In this document: one piece after another, positions 40,746 to 49,677 of the stretch | How the letters are laid out: each line of letters starts with the position of its first letter | How positions within the stretch are numbered: position 1 is the stretch's first letter | DNA from: Sabellastarte sp. h YS-2021 | Taxonomy: Eukaryota > Annelida > Polychaeta > Sabellida > Sabellidae | Assembly (NCBI GenBank): GCA_964017235.1 | Contig: OZ024929.1 | Span: 156,287,609 to 156,351,608, forward strand | DNA: 64,000 nucleotides | Direction of reading: 5' to 3' | Program-made: the position numbers and the translations under genes | The notes under the pieces: model-generated | Seen by the model: the letters and a program-made list of their open reading frames with translations, nothing else | The model's database searches: none | Told to the model about the DNA's origin: nothing

Positions 40746-40870
40746 TTTTCAGGAGGTGATCCAAGCTCTTAAAACTTTGCAAGTAGACATTAGGGATGAG
40801 AGAGTTGGAATGTCAGTCTTTTCCTGTGTGGAGAGCAGAAATATACAAGATGACAAGCTTGATTCCACAA
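40746..40870 (+). CDS. BTB/POZ-domain protein, third coding exon
   Basis: The acceptor is ACCAG at 40741-40745. The alternative AG five bases on would put a stop in the second codon, so I prefer the first. It encodes FQEVIQALKTLQVDI, completing the BTB helical tail, then a variable linker. It ends ACA A before GTAAGA at 40871, leaving a one-base split codon. The following intron is about 3.26 kb and full of satellite families G, E and F. Confidence 0.75.
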
Positions 40871-41114
40871 GTAAGAAGTCTCAATTTTTCAAGCCTACAT
40901 TTTGACTGTGTAAAGGAAACTAGGAGTCCTTGTAAAATATAGACTTCTGCTGTGTTACAACAGTAATCTAACTTTAATGTAATTGATGAGTATTTTGACC
41001 TAATAGTAAATTTTGTTTATGCATCTTATAAACTGTAAAAACAAAATATATGACTATAAAGCCTGCCACAGTGGTTCTTGTGTAACATAAAAGTTTGTTG
41101 TTGTTTCAGTTTTT

Positions 41115-41345
41115 ACCCCAGCCCATAAAGACTGGGGTTATAGTCGTTACCTGCACCATCCAAGTGGTGGTGTGAGCGATAGGTACAAAGTTTATGGATT
41201 TTCCACAGCCTAAAACCAAAGTATGGATGTTCACCAATTTTCAGGCAATGTTTACTCAAGAAGATCTAGAGCCAATTAGGTTTTGGGGAGTACATTGCAA
41301 CGCTTTTAAAACTTTTCAGTCTTAAACATTGAAATTAAAAAAGCT
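41115..41345 (+). mobile_element. Satellite carrier 5' end, family G copy 1 (in BTB intron)
   Basis: The hairpin is ACCCCAG (41115-41121) with CTGGGGT (41132-41138), preceded by T. One family G unit follows (TTCACCAATTTTCAGG, GATCTAGAGCCAATTAGG, TTTTGGGG). No 3' end is seen here. Confidence 0.6.
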
Positions 41346-41381
41346 GCACTATTGAACTTGTCTTACTATAGTTGCATTTTT

Positions 41382-42590
41382 ACCCCACAGCCCTTAAGGG
41401 CTGTCGGGGTATTGTTTTCACCCATGGCATCCGGATTTGCGGGCGGGTGGCGGGAAAAAGTTTGTCCGGGCTGTATCTCAAAAACAGTATGGTGTAGGAA
41501 GTTGATACTTGGTAGGGATGTGGGTGTAGGTGTGCAACGTCATGGTGTGACCTTGATTTGACCTTGCTATAGTGACCTTGACCTATAAAATCTTGTTCGG
41601 GCTATATCTTGGCATCTGTAAAGTGTAAGACGTTGCTACTTGATAGGGACATTGGTTAGGGGGCGTAGGTGTGCAACATCACCTTTGACCTTGCCATAGT
41701 GACCTTAACGTATAAAATATTTTCTGGGCTATATCTTGGAAACCGTAAGGTATAAGAAGTTGATACTTGGTAGGGATATTGGTTGGTGGTTGTAGGTGTG
41801 CAACGTCACCTTTGACCTTGCCGTAGTGACCTTGACGTATAAAATCTTGTCCGGGCTATATCTTGGCAACCGTAAGGTGTAGGAAGTTGACATTTAGTAG
41901 GGTTCTTGGTTAGGGGCAGTAGGTGTAAAACATTATGGTGTGACCTTGGTTTGACCTTGCTGTAGTGACCTTGACCTATAAAATCTTGTCCGGGCTATAT
42001 CTCGGAAACCGTAATGTGCAGGAAGTCGATATTTGGTAGGGACATTGGTTAGGGCGTGTAAGTGTGCAACGTCATGGTGTGATCTTGATTTGACCTTTGA
42101 CCTTGCCGTAGTGACCTTGACATATAAAATCTTGTCTGGGCTATATCTTGGCATCCGTAATGTGTAAGAAGTTGATACTTGATAAAGACATTGGTTAGGA
42201 GGTTTAGGTGTGCAGCCTCATGGTGTGACCTTGATTTGACCTTTGACCTTGCCGCAGTAACCTTGACCTTTAACATCTTGGTCGGGCTATATCTCAGCAA
42301 CTGTAAGGTGTAGGAAGTTGATACTTAGTAGGGACATTGGTTAGGGGTGTAGGTGTGCAATGTCATGGTGTGACCTTGATTTGACCTTTGACCTTGCCAT
42401 AGTGACCTTGACCTATTAAATCTTGTCTGGGCTATATCTTGAATACTGTAAGGTGCAAGTCGATACTTGGTAGGGACATTGGTTTGGTAGTGTAGGTCTG
42501 CAGTGTCATGGTGTGACCTTGGTTTGACCTTGCCGTAGTGACCTTGACCTATAAAATCTTGTTTGGGCTATATCTTGGAAACCGTAAGTT
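41382..42590 (+). mobile_element. Satellite carrier, family E copy 2, about 7 units (in BTB intron)
   Basis: The 5' hairpin and leader are the same as at 39331. Units of about 146-152 bp carry CTATAAAATCTTGTCCGGGC, TATATCTCGGAAACCGTAAG, TTGATACTTGGTAGGGACAT and GTGTAGGTGTGCAACGTC. The array stops in mid-unit at AAACCGTAAG near 42587. Minus-strand frames repeating with the units are not genes. Confidence 0.75.
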
Positions 42591-42614
42591 TTTCCCTCTT
42601 CTTGAACATCACAA

Positions 42615-44000
42615 AAGTTCTTATATCAGATACAGATAGCATTTTGTGGATTCTCTGTACTTATTACATTCAAAGTTGTTCCTAAGATTTTTCCAAATCT
42701 CAATGTTGTTGGCCATTTAGTTTAACCTGTGGGTTTGGGTTCCTGTGTACCAAGGAGAGAGACAGCATTTATCTCAGAAAGAGTGCGAGATAGAGCGATT
42801 GCGACAAAATTTTTGACCGGCATGATCTACACAGAGTCATGTGGCATTTTTTTGCCAAAATTGTTTTCCGGACATTTTTGGCAGTCATCTCGAATTTCTG
42901 CATAAATGCATTTATCTCAGAAACTGTGCAAAATAAAGCGATTACGACATAATTTTTGACCTACAGGGTATCACACTTTTTGCCAAAAATCGTTTTCCCT
43001 GCCATTTTTGCTGGCCATCTTGAATGTCTGCGTAAAAAGATTTATCTTGGAAACAGTGCGATTTTGATGAAGTTTTCGACCCGGGGATATTTGCAGAGTC
43101 ATTTACCACTTTTTCGCAAAAGACGTTATCCTGCCATTTCTGGCAGTCATCTTGAATTTCTGTGTAAAACACAAAAATATAATTATCTCAGAAAGGTGCA
43201 AGATCGAGTGATTTCTGTGAAATTTTTGACCTGCAGGATATACACAGAGTTACCTGCCACATTTTGCCAAAAATTGTTTTCCCACCAATTTTAATGGCCA
43301 TCTTGAATTTCTGTGTAAATGCAAAACTGCTTTTATCTTGTAAACGGTGTGAGATAGAATGATTTCAGTGAAATTTTTTCCCTGCAGGCTAAATGCAGAC
43401 TCATCTGCCACTTTTGCCAAAAAAAAAAAAAAAAGCTATATTGAATTTCAGCACGAAATTCCAAAATGAATTTATCTCGCAAACGGTGCAAGATGGAGGG
43501 ATTTCAACAACATTTACAGCCTGCAGGGTATACGCAGAATCATCTGCCATTTTTTTGCCAAAAATTGTTGCTGTCATTTTTGCAGGACATCTTGAATTTC
43601 TGTATGAAATACAAAAACTCATTTATCTCGGAAACGGTGCAAGATAGAGTGATTCTGACAAAACTTTTGACTTGCAGGATATGGACAGAGCCATCTGGCC
43701 ATTTTTGCAAAAAAAAAAAAATCGTTTTCCTGCCATTTTTGCAGCCATTTTGAATTTCTGGATAACACGCAAAAACACATTTATCTCGGAAACTGTGTGA
43801 GATAGAGCGATGTCAGTGAGAGTCTTGACCTGCCTGGAGGCTCCAGGGTATACACAGAATCATCTTCCACTTTTTGCTTAAAATTGTTTTCCCGCCATTT
43901 TTGGCGGGCAGGTGGAATTTTTGTATAAATGGAAAAAAAACACATTAAACAGACCAAGACATTAAATTTCAGCAAAATCATTAATACTCATTGGGACGCT
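42615..44000 (+). repeat. Family F satellite array (in BTB intron)
   Basis: About eight diverged units of 135-160 bp contain ATTTATCTCGGAAACGGTGC, AAGATAGAGTGATT, CTGCAGGATATACACAGA and GCCATCTTGAATTTCTG. The tail ATCATTAATACTCATTGGGAC matches the fragment at 25201-25490. A leading block (42640-42750) also resembles 46075-46180. Homopolymer A runs occur at about 43421-43434 and 43709-43720. Confidence 0.75.
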
Positions 44001-44134
44001 TTTTGCTGATAGAGCAAATCTTGTATCTCAGAATATAAATTATAAATGCCTCTTAGTGGACAGTTTTGCAGTTTCCACAGTAAATAAGTTCATATGATGT
44101 CTATCTCTTGAAACTTTAATTTATTTAGTTTCAG

Positions 44135-45105
44135 ATGCAACAATGGCTACTGGTTATCAGTTACATCCTTTTGATCAAAATGTTTATAATTCTGAGGTGG
44201 AGTTTATTGAAAAATTACCTGTCAACAAAGATGTAACACTATCTGAATCATCTCTTAACTTCACTCTTCCTAACTCCCAAGATGTTGAACAAGTGATCAC
44301 AAACTTAGGTAGCGCTGACACTTGTGATGAACTTTTAACAGAACCCTGTGTAATGTCTGTTCCTGCATCATCATTTGCTGGTAGTTTAACAGACCAAAGC
44401 TTAGAACTTCGTGGTATCCACCTTGAAACCAAAACCACTAATGATACTCAGCTTAGCAATGCCCAGAACCAAGATTGCCATAATACAGTGTATGTCAGTG
44501 AAAAATCCTCAACCCATTCATGTCAACCAAAGGAAAATGAAGAATGTATTAACCAATCAAAAGTGATAGGGGAAGATCTTGGCCAGTCAGATCAGTCAAA
44601 TAATGATGTAAAATCTGCCAAACAGTTGAAAGAGCAAGAAAGATCTGCCAGCCCATTTAAGGAGTCAGATGAAGATGCAGTTGACCAATCAAAGCAGTCA
44701 GAAAAAGAATACCAGTCTTTGTCACCAGAGGTCCCTGGAGGTATTATAAAGACTGCAGCTTTAGAAGAAAGTACTTTTTTGTCGCATAAAGAAGACAAGA
44801 AGGGTTTTGACAGTGTCAAGTTTGATGCAGAGGCTGGTGTAGCTTGTCATGACATTAAAACAGAATCTGGTAGCAAATCTGAGATTTCAGAAAACAGGGC
44901 AGAAGTTTTGATTTCTGATAAAGGGAATTTGGTAAATGAATTCAGTGTTGTGTCTGGAATTCAGGGAAAAAAGAGGAGAAAGAACTTCAAGAAGGATATC
45001 AGCATGGATGTACTCAGGAGATTTTGTGCTAAGCAAGCAGAGCGAAAGAAGCAGGCAGCTACTGGGCAGAAAGGGAAGGTTCCAGGTGAAGGTAATATGT
45101 CTTAA
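44135..45105 (+). CDS. BTB/POZ-domain protein, fourth coding exon (acidic Ser/Gln-rich tail)
   Basis: The acceptor is TTTCAG ending 44134; an AG at 44128 also keeps the frame and adds two codons. The exon encodes about 320 residues that are rich in Ser, Glu, Gln and Lys and of low complexity, with no zinc finger or kelch repeat. It ends with a basic segment (GKKRRKNFKKDIS, then AERKKQAATGQKGK) that could be a nuclear signal. The frame stops at TAA 45103-45105. Alternatively a donor at 45086 or 45092 joins a small last exon at 45215-45240 (acceptor CTTTCAG, stop TGA). The basic tail suggests a nuclear role, but no partner or pathway can be inferred. Confidence 0.72.
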
Positions 45106-45214
45106 TAAAGTCAAACTGATTAACATACACTGTGATCTTCAGTAAAATTCCCTCTAAATACTTGTTGGCAACATCAATATTTTTAAATGTAACTTCCATT
45201 TTCTCATCTTTCAG

Positions 45215-45240
45215 TCTATAAGGAAATGGCTCTCACATGA
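45215..45240 (+). CDS. Possible alternative last exon of the BTB gene
   Basis: A strong pyrimidine-rich acceptor (TTTCTCATCTTTCAG) ends at 45214. From either donor in the previous exon the phase fits and yields a few residues (YKEMALT) before TGA. It could equally be unused. RNA evidence would decide. Confidence 0.3.
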
Positions 45241-45379
45241 TTACTAATTTACCTCCTTATTATTTACCTGAGTTAATTTGCATACTATGTATTCGTATAT
45301 ATACATAATATATTTTTACACATTTATAACACTTAATATACATTAAAAGACAGACTGTAAAGCGCTTCAGGTAAATTTC

Positions 45380-46200
45380 TGTTTTTTTTATGTCGTCACT
45401 CTGCGGCTCTGCACCAAATTTTCAGGGGATGTTTACCCCAAGAGGATCTAGAGATGATTAGGTTTTGGGGGGTATCCGGTAACAACTGTTGCCATGGGGG
45501 TCTTAAAGTTTGTTGGTGTCCCACAGCCTAAACCCCTGCACGGATTTTCACCAAATGATCAGGGAATGTTTACCCCAAGAGGATCTAGAGCTGATTAGGT
45601 TTTGGGGGTATTCGGTTACAACTGTTGCCATGACAAGACTTTTAAAATTTTCGGGTCTTAAAGTTTGTGGGTGTTCCACAGCCTTAACCCCTTCATGGAT
45701 TTTCACCAAATTTTCAGGATATCTTTACCCCAAGAGAATCTAGAACTGATTAGGTTTTTGGGGGTATCTGGCAGCAACTGTTGCCATGGCAAATTTGGGG
45801 TCTTAAAGTTTGTTCTAAAATCTTTACTATTTTCTGTAACCTAAAATATTGCAGCTAGCTTCATCACATTTGCACAAAATGTAAATGGACAGGAAAGCTT
45901 GTGTCAGAGAAATTGTGTCCTTGTTTTGGAAACAAAACGGCCACCATATCACATCGTTAATGCCTAATAGGAGGGTGATCATGTCAAAAAGGCCTTATAT
46001 CTCCCTTATAATTGTTTCTAGGGCTTCAAAATATGAAAACTACTTGTAAGAAATCATGGCGTGTGAATCTTTTGTAGAACATCTTGTGGGTCCTCTATAC
46101 TTCTTACAACGGACGTTGTTCCTAAGATTTTCCCAAATGTCAATGTCATTGGCCATTTACCTCTACCTGCGGGCTGGGGTTCTTGCCTGCTGAGGCTGGC
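45380..46200 (+). mobile_element. Satellite carrier, family G copy 2, with 3' inverted end
   Basis: About three and a half units contain ATTTTCACCAAATTTTCAGG, TTTACCCCAAGAGGATCTAG, GATTAGGTTTTGGGGG and CAACTGTTGCCATGG. A non-repetitive 3' part follows (45840-46170). GGGCTGGGGT at 46171-46180 is the inverted counterpart of the family G 5' end seen at 41115. The 5' hairpin is missing in this copy. Confidence 0.6.
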
Positions 46201-46389
46201 TATTTTTAATGCATTAAAATTCATAAAATCATGCACTAAATCACTTATTTTCTCATTGACTATTGCAGGGATTTCTCCCATATCGTGCATATATGTACTA
46301 GGCCATTATTAGATTCCCTTGTGTGAGTATCAGGCCTGGATCTTTTTAAATTATTTTTTTATGAATTTTAAAAATAATTTTTAATGCAT

Positions 46390-46930
46390 TAAAATTCATG
46401 AAATTATACACTAAATAACCTATCACTTGAAAAGTATTGCATTTAGAGCATTTTGTTAAAATATGTTATTCAGCTACATTTTGCATAGCTATAACATGGT
46501 GAGTAACTTGGGTGTCTATTCCAATTGCTAAGTGAGTAATAGCTACTTTCTGGTTTTTCAGTACCTTTCATAATGAGTAAAATCACTTATAACTCAAAAA
46601 CTATTGCATTTAGAGAATTTTGTATAAATATATTATTCAGCTACTTTTGGGTCAGCTATAACATAGTAAAATTGCAGACCCGTAGCTCATTGCATAGCCG
46701 AGCAATAGCTACTTTAAGGCTATCACGTTGAGTAAATTGCTTGTATCTTCAAAACTATTTCATTAAAAGTATTTTGTTTAATTTGTTTTTGATGTACTTT
46801 TGGGTCAGCTATAACATAATAAGATTGGAGACCTGTAGCTCATGGCATAGCTGAGCAATAGCTACTTTCATGTTCTCACTGTTGAGTAAATCAGTTGTAA
46901 CTTGAAAATTATTGCATTTAGAGTATTTTT
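46390..46930 (+). repeat. Family A satellite array
   Basis: About three and a half units are of the 155-bp type. They are preceded by a TAATTTTTAATGCATTAAAATTC leader also seen at about 34440 and 60045. The array is broken at 46930 by the next element. Confidence 0.8.
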
Positions 46931-47278
46931 AGTCGAATCTTTGATTCGAGTTATGTACTGGGTTGTGGCAGCAATTTTAAATTGGCTGTTTGAGCCCTTA
47001 AATATCAAATTCTGCATAATATTTGTACACATTTCAGTACATTAAGGTATATAGTATACACTCTGCCATTTTGACTTTTTAAAATGTTTTTATTCAGGTT
47101 TATTTTATAAAGTGAAAAACTTGTCTAGCACTCTGTCTGTCTCTGTGTAAGGTCCCGTATGTCCTAGAAACTATTGTCTTTTGCATTCTCTTTCGCTACT
47201 CAAAGGAGTAATTTTTAATGATTTCGTCTGCTGGTTTCAAGAGAAAATGAGTGCACAGTCAGTTTAAATGTAAAATAG
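46931..47278 (+). mobile_element. Possible further hairpin-bounded element, 5' end only
   Basis: TCGAATCTTTGATTCGA (46933-46949) forms a 7-bp stem exactly where a family A unit is broken after TATTTTT. The 330 bp that follow are not satellite and are cut by DIRS copy 2. The position and hairpin mimic the other carriers, but the family is not represented elsewhere in the window. Confidence 0.4.
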
Positions 47279-47290
47279 TTTTTTATTGCG

Positions 47291-47470
47291 TTAATACATC
47301 CTATCCAATGGACAATATGCTAAACCGGTCGGCGCAGACCGGCCCGCCAAACGTCAGAAAAAGACGTCCTGTGTTTCCATCGGCTGGCCAGTCCTCACAC
47401 TGCACTCGCCAGGTGGCGTGTCGTACTTCCTTCCTGTCTAGACAAGCTGACATCATAGCATCTTTTTTGT
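47291..47470 (+). repeat. DIRS copy 2 left inverted terminal repeat
   Basis: This pairs with 62020-62199. The outer sequence has CCAATGGACAATATGC where copy 1 has CAATTGC; the same change occurs in its right repeat and ICR. The CRE-like site reads TGACATCA here, but TGACGTCA in the right repeat. Confidence 0.9.
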
Positions 47471-47688
47471 TTGGCGCATGCACTGCTTGAACGAGTTTTA
47501 GAAAGTCTTGGAATTTTTACTTTATATGTGAGTTATCTGAAGTGCGGGACTTTATTAAGTTGTGTATCACTTCCTCACAGGTTATAGACCTTTTTTTTGT
47601 CAACGTTTGAGACTTGGAACATATTCGTGAGTTTAGAAGTGCGGTTTATATAACCTTCACGTATCACTTCCTCACTTTCGCTTGTGTC

Positions 47689-49677
47689 ATGGCTTCTCCC
47701 AGTCAACGTCGAGGGGGCTGCGGCCATATAATGGCTGGGTTCGACCACCATTCTGTCTGCGCAAGGTGTAGAGATAAGAAGAAGGGCTCTGATCCCTGTA
47801 CCAAAACTGCACCTGAAGATTGTCAACACTGCGACGCTTTAACACCAGACCAGAGAACCCAGATTGCAACTCCCTGTTATAAGTTAAAAAAGGAGAAGAA
47901 GGATGCCAAGTCAACTCCAGTGAAAGATTCAGACAATCCCACCCTTGTAGACCCGGCCTTGGTCTCTGTCTTAGGTGTAGTGGATAACCAAAGCACCCCA
48001 GGTGCTTCTGCATCAAGTGAGCCAGTAGAGAAGAAGAAGAAAACTGAGCCTAAGCACTCCAGTAAGTCTACCAAGTCGGAGAAGTCAGTTAAACAATCAT
48101 CCAACCGACCGGCTACCACTTCATCTGAATCTAGGCATTCTAGCTCACCTACCGACACTAAACTGGTCGACATGGACAAGAAGTGGGCTGAGAGGTTTAA
48201 CAGGCTGGAGGCCTTGTTTTTAGCCAAAACTGTTGATCCACCTAGGGACCCAGTATTCAGCACTGTTAAGGTGACGCCAGCACACGCTCCACCTGCCAAC
48301 GTGGTCCGGACTGACCCTTTCATTAAACCTCAGACTCAGACCTCTCAACCGACCGACCCTGCTGGAGATTCCGCCACCGACTCTTCCCTCCACAAGTCGG
48401 ACGGTAAGGCGTCATCTGCTCAACCGGACCCTCCGGCTTCAGCTACTGTTAAGAGACACTTATCTTCTGCCTTCGACGTCTCCCGCAAGGAATCCTCTTC
48501 TAGTGATTCCGACTCCGACTCATCCTCAGATCAACCCCTACTGGATATTCTACCAGAAGAGGGAGAATTGTCGGACGAACTGGAGGCAAACTTCTCTGAT
48601 CAGGAACAGTCTCTGTCAGAAGAGCAGTCCTACCGGGAGACGATGCGGGGTATTAGATCCTACATGGGGTGGGATCACATACCAGATATTGACTCAGGGA
48701 CTACCACGTCGGAGGACAATCCCTTTGCAGGCCCCAAACCACATGCGCCTGGCAAAGTCTCTATCAACCTACCCACTGACGAGTGGCTGTGCCGGAAGAT
48801 GGCCAAGTTAAACATCACTCTCACCCAGGGCTATCCTTCCAGAACTTCTGAAGCCGGCGGACTTCAGAGAGACCAATTCGTCCGGCCACCAAAATCCCAG
48901 CAGAAGTGGTACGGGTTCCACTCCAACCCTAAAAAAGACACTGAACAGACTGTTTCATCCTGGCATACCAGCTCTTCGAAGCTTAATAGCACTTACCTCA
49001 GGATTGCTAGACAGGCCGGTATTGCATCCCAGCCTCCCATGTCGCGCCCTATATCCCAAGAGACATTGCGCAAGTGGGAGAGATCAGCCCGGGAATCTAC
49101 CGTCATATGTAACCACGCGGCCAGCTTCAACCGGTGTTTACTGAAAGTACAACAGAATATGAACTCTCAACTCAAAGCCGTCAGGATAGAGTCTAAAGGA
49201 AAGACTGCAGCAAAAGTTACAGACGCAGTTAACGAACTCCAGTTCCTGTTGGATTTCAATTCAAGTATTTGCCAGGCCATGGCTAAGTCCATGGAACACC
49301 TTACAGAGTTCATATTTGTAAACATGGCCAACACCACGCTTCTCAGACGTGATTCTTACCTCGCCTATCTCAAGGCCGGCATTAAGGCTGACACACTCAA
49401 TGCTCTACGCACAGCCCCACTCCATCTGGACACTTTGTTCCCAGACAGTATAATCAAAAGAGCAGAAGAGGATATTACCAGCTTTGACAAGGGTCGGTCC
49501 GGCTCATCTTCATATAAAGGCAGGAGATTCCATCCATATGAACGCCATGAGCAGAAGTCTGAGAAACAACAGGAAAGACCGGCATGGAAAAATCTTTCAC
49601 GCACTCAGCGTAGAAAACAGAGGAAACAGTCACAGTACTCCTCCCGACCGGCCAAGGGTCAGCAGCAGTACAAATGA
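47689..49677 (+). CDS. DIRS copy 2 ORF1, gag-like protein
   Basis: I chose the ATG at 47689 (MASPSQRRGGCGH) because it aligns with the start in copy 1. The frame is open 25 codons further upstream, without similarity. Of about 662 residues, the N terminus has the same Cys/His cluster (CGH, VCARCRDKKKG, PC, CQHC), followed by a Lys-rich block, a Ser/Pro-rich linker with an acidic SDSDSDSSSD stretch, and the conserved helical C-terminal half. It ends RPAKGQQQYK before TGA. The strong conservation of the Cys cluster and C-terminal half against a variable linker indicates a protein kept by selection. Confidence 0.85.
   Translation: MASPSQRRGGCGHIMAGFDHHSVCARCRDKKKGSDPCTKTAPEDCQHCDALTPDQRTQIATPCYKLKKEKKDAKSTPVKDSDNPTLVDPALVSVLGVVDNQSTPGASASSEPVEKKKKTEPKHSSKSTKSEKSVKQSSNRPATTSSESRHSSSPTDTKLVDMDKKWAERFNRLEALFLAKTVDPPRDPVFSTVKVTPAHAPPANVVRTDPFIKPQTQTSQPTDPAGDSATDSSLHKSDGKASSAQPDPPASATVKRHLSSAFDVSRKESSSSDSDSDSSSDQPLLDILPEEGELSDELEANFSDQEQSLSEEQSYRETMRGIRSYMGWDHIPDIDSGTTTSEDNPFAGPKPHAPGKVSINLPTDEWLCRKMAKLNITLTQGYPSRTSEAGGLQRDQFVRPPKSQQKWYGFHSNPKKDTEQTVSSWHTSSSKLNSTYLRIARQAGIASQPPMSRPISQETLRKWERSARESTVICNHAASFNRCLLKVQQNMNSQLKAVRIESKGKTAAKVTDAVNELQFLLDFNSSICQAMAKSMEHLTEFIFVNMANTTLLRRDSYLAYLKAGIKADTLNALRTAPLHLDTLFPDSIIKRAEEDITSFDKGRSGSSSYKGRRFHPYERHEQKSEKQQERPAWKNLSRTQRRKQRKQSQYSSRPAKGQQQYK

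Noticed and set aside
47877-48323. 148-codon minus-strand frame inside DIRS ORF1
   Set aside because: It is antisense to a conserved gag-like frame and composed of the complement of its Ser/Lys-rich linker; copy 1 has only a shorter frame at the matching place.
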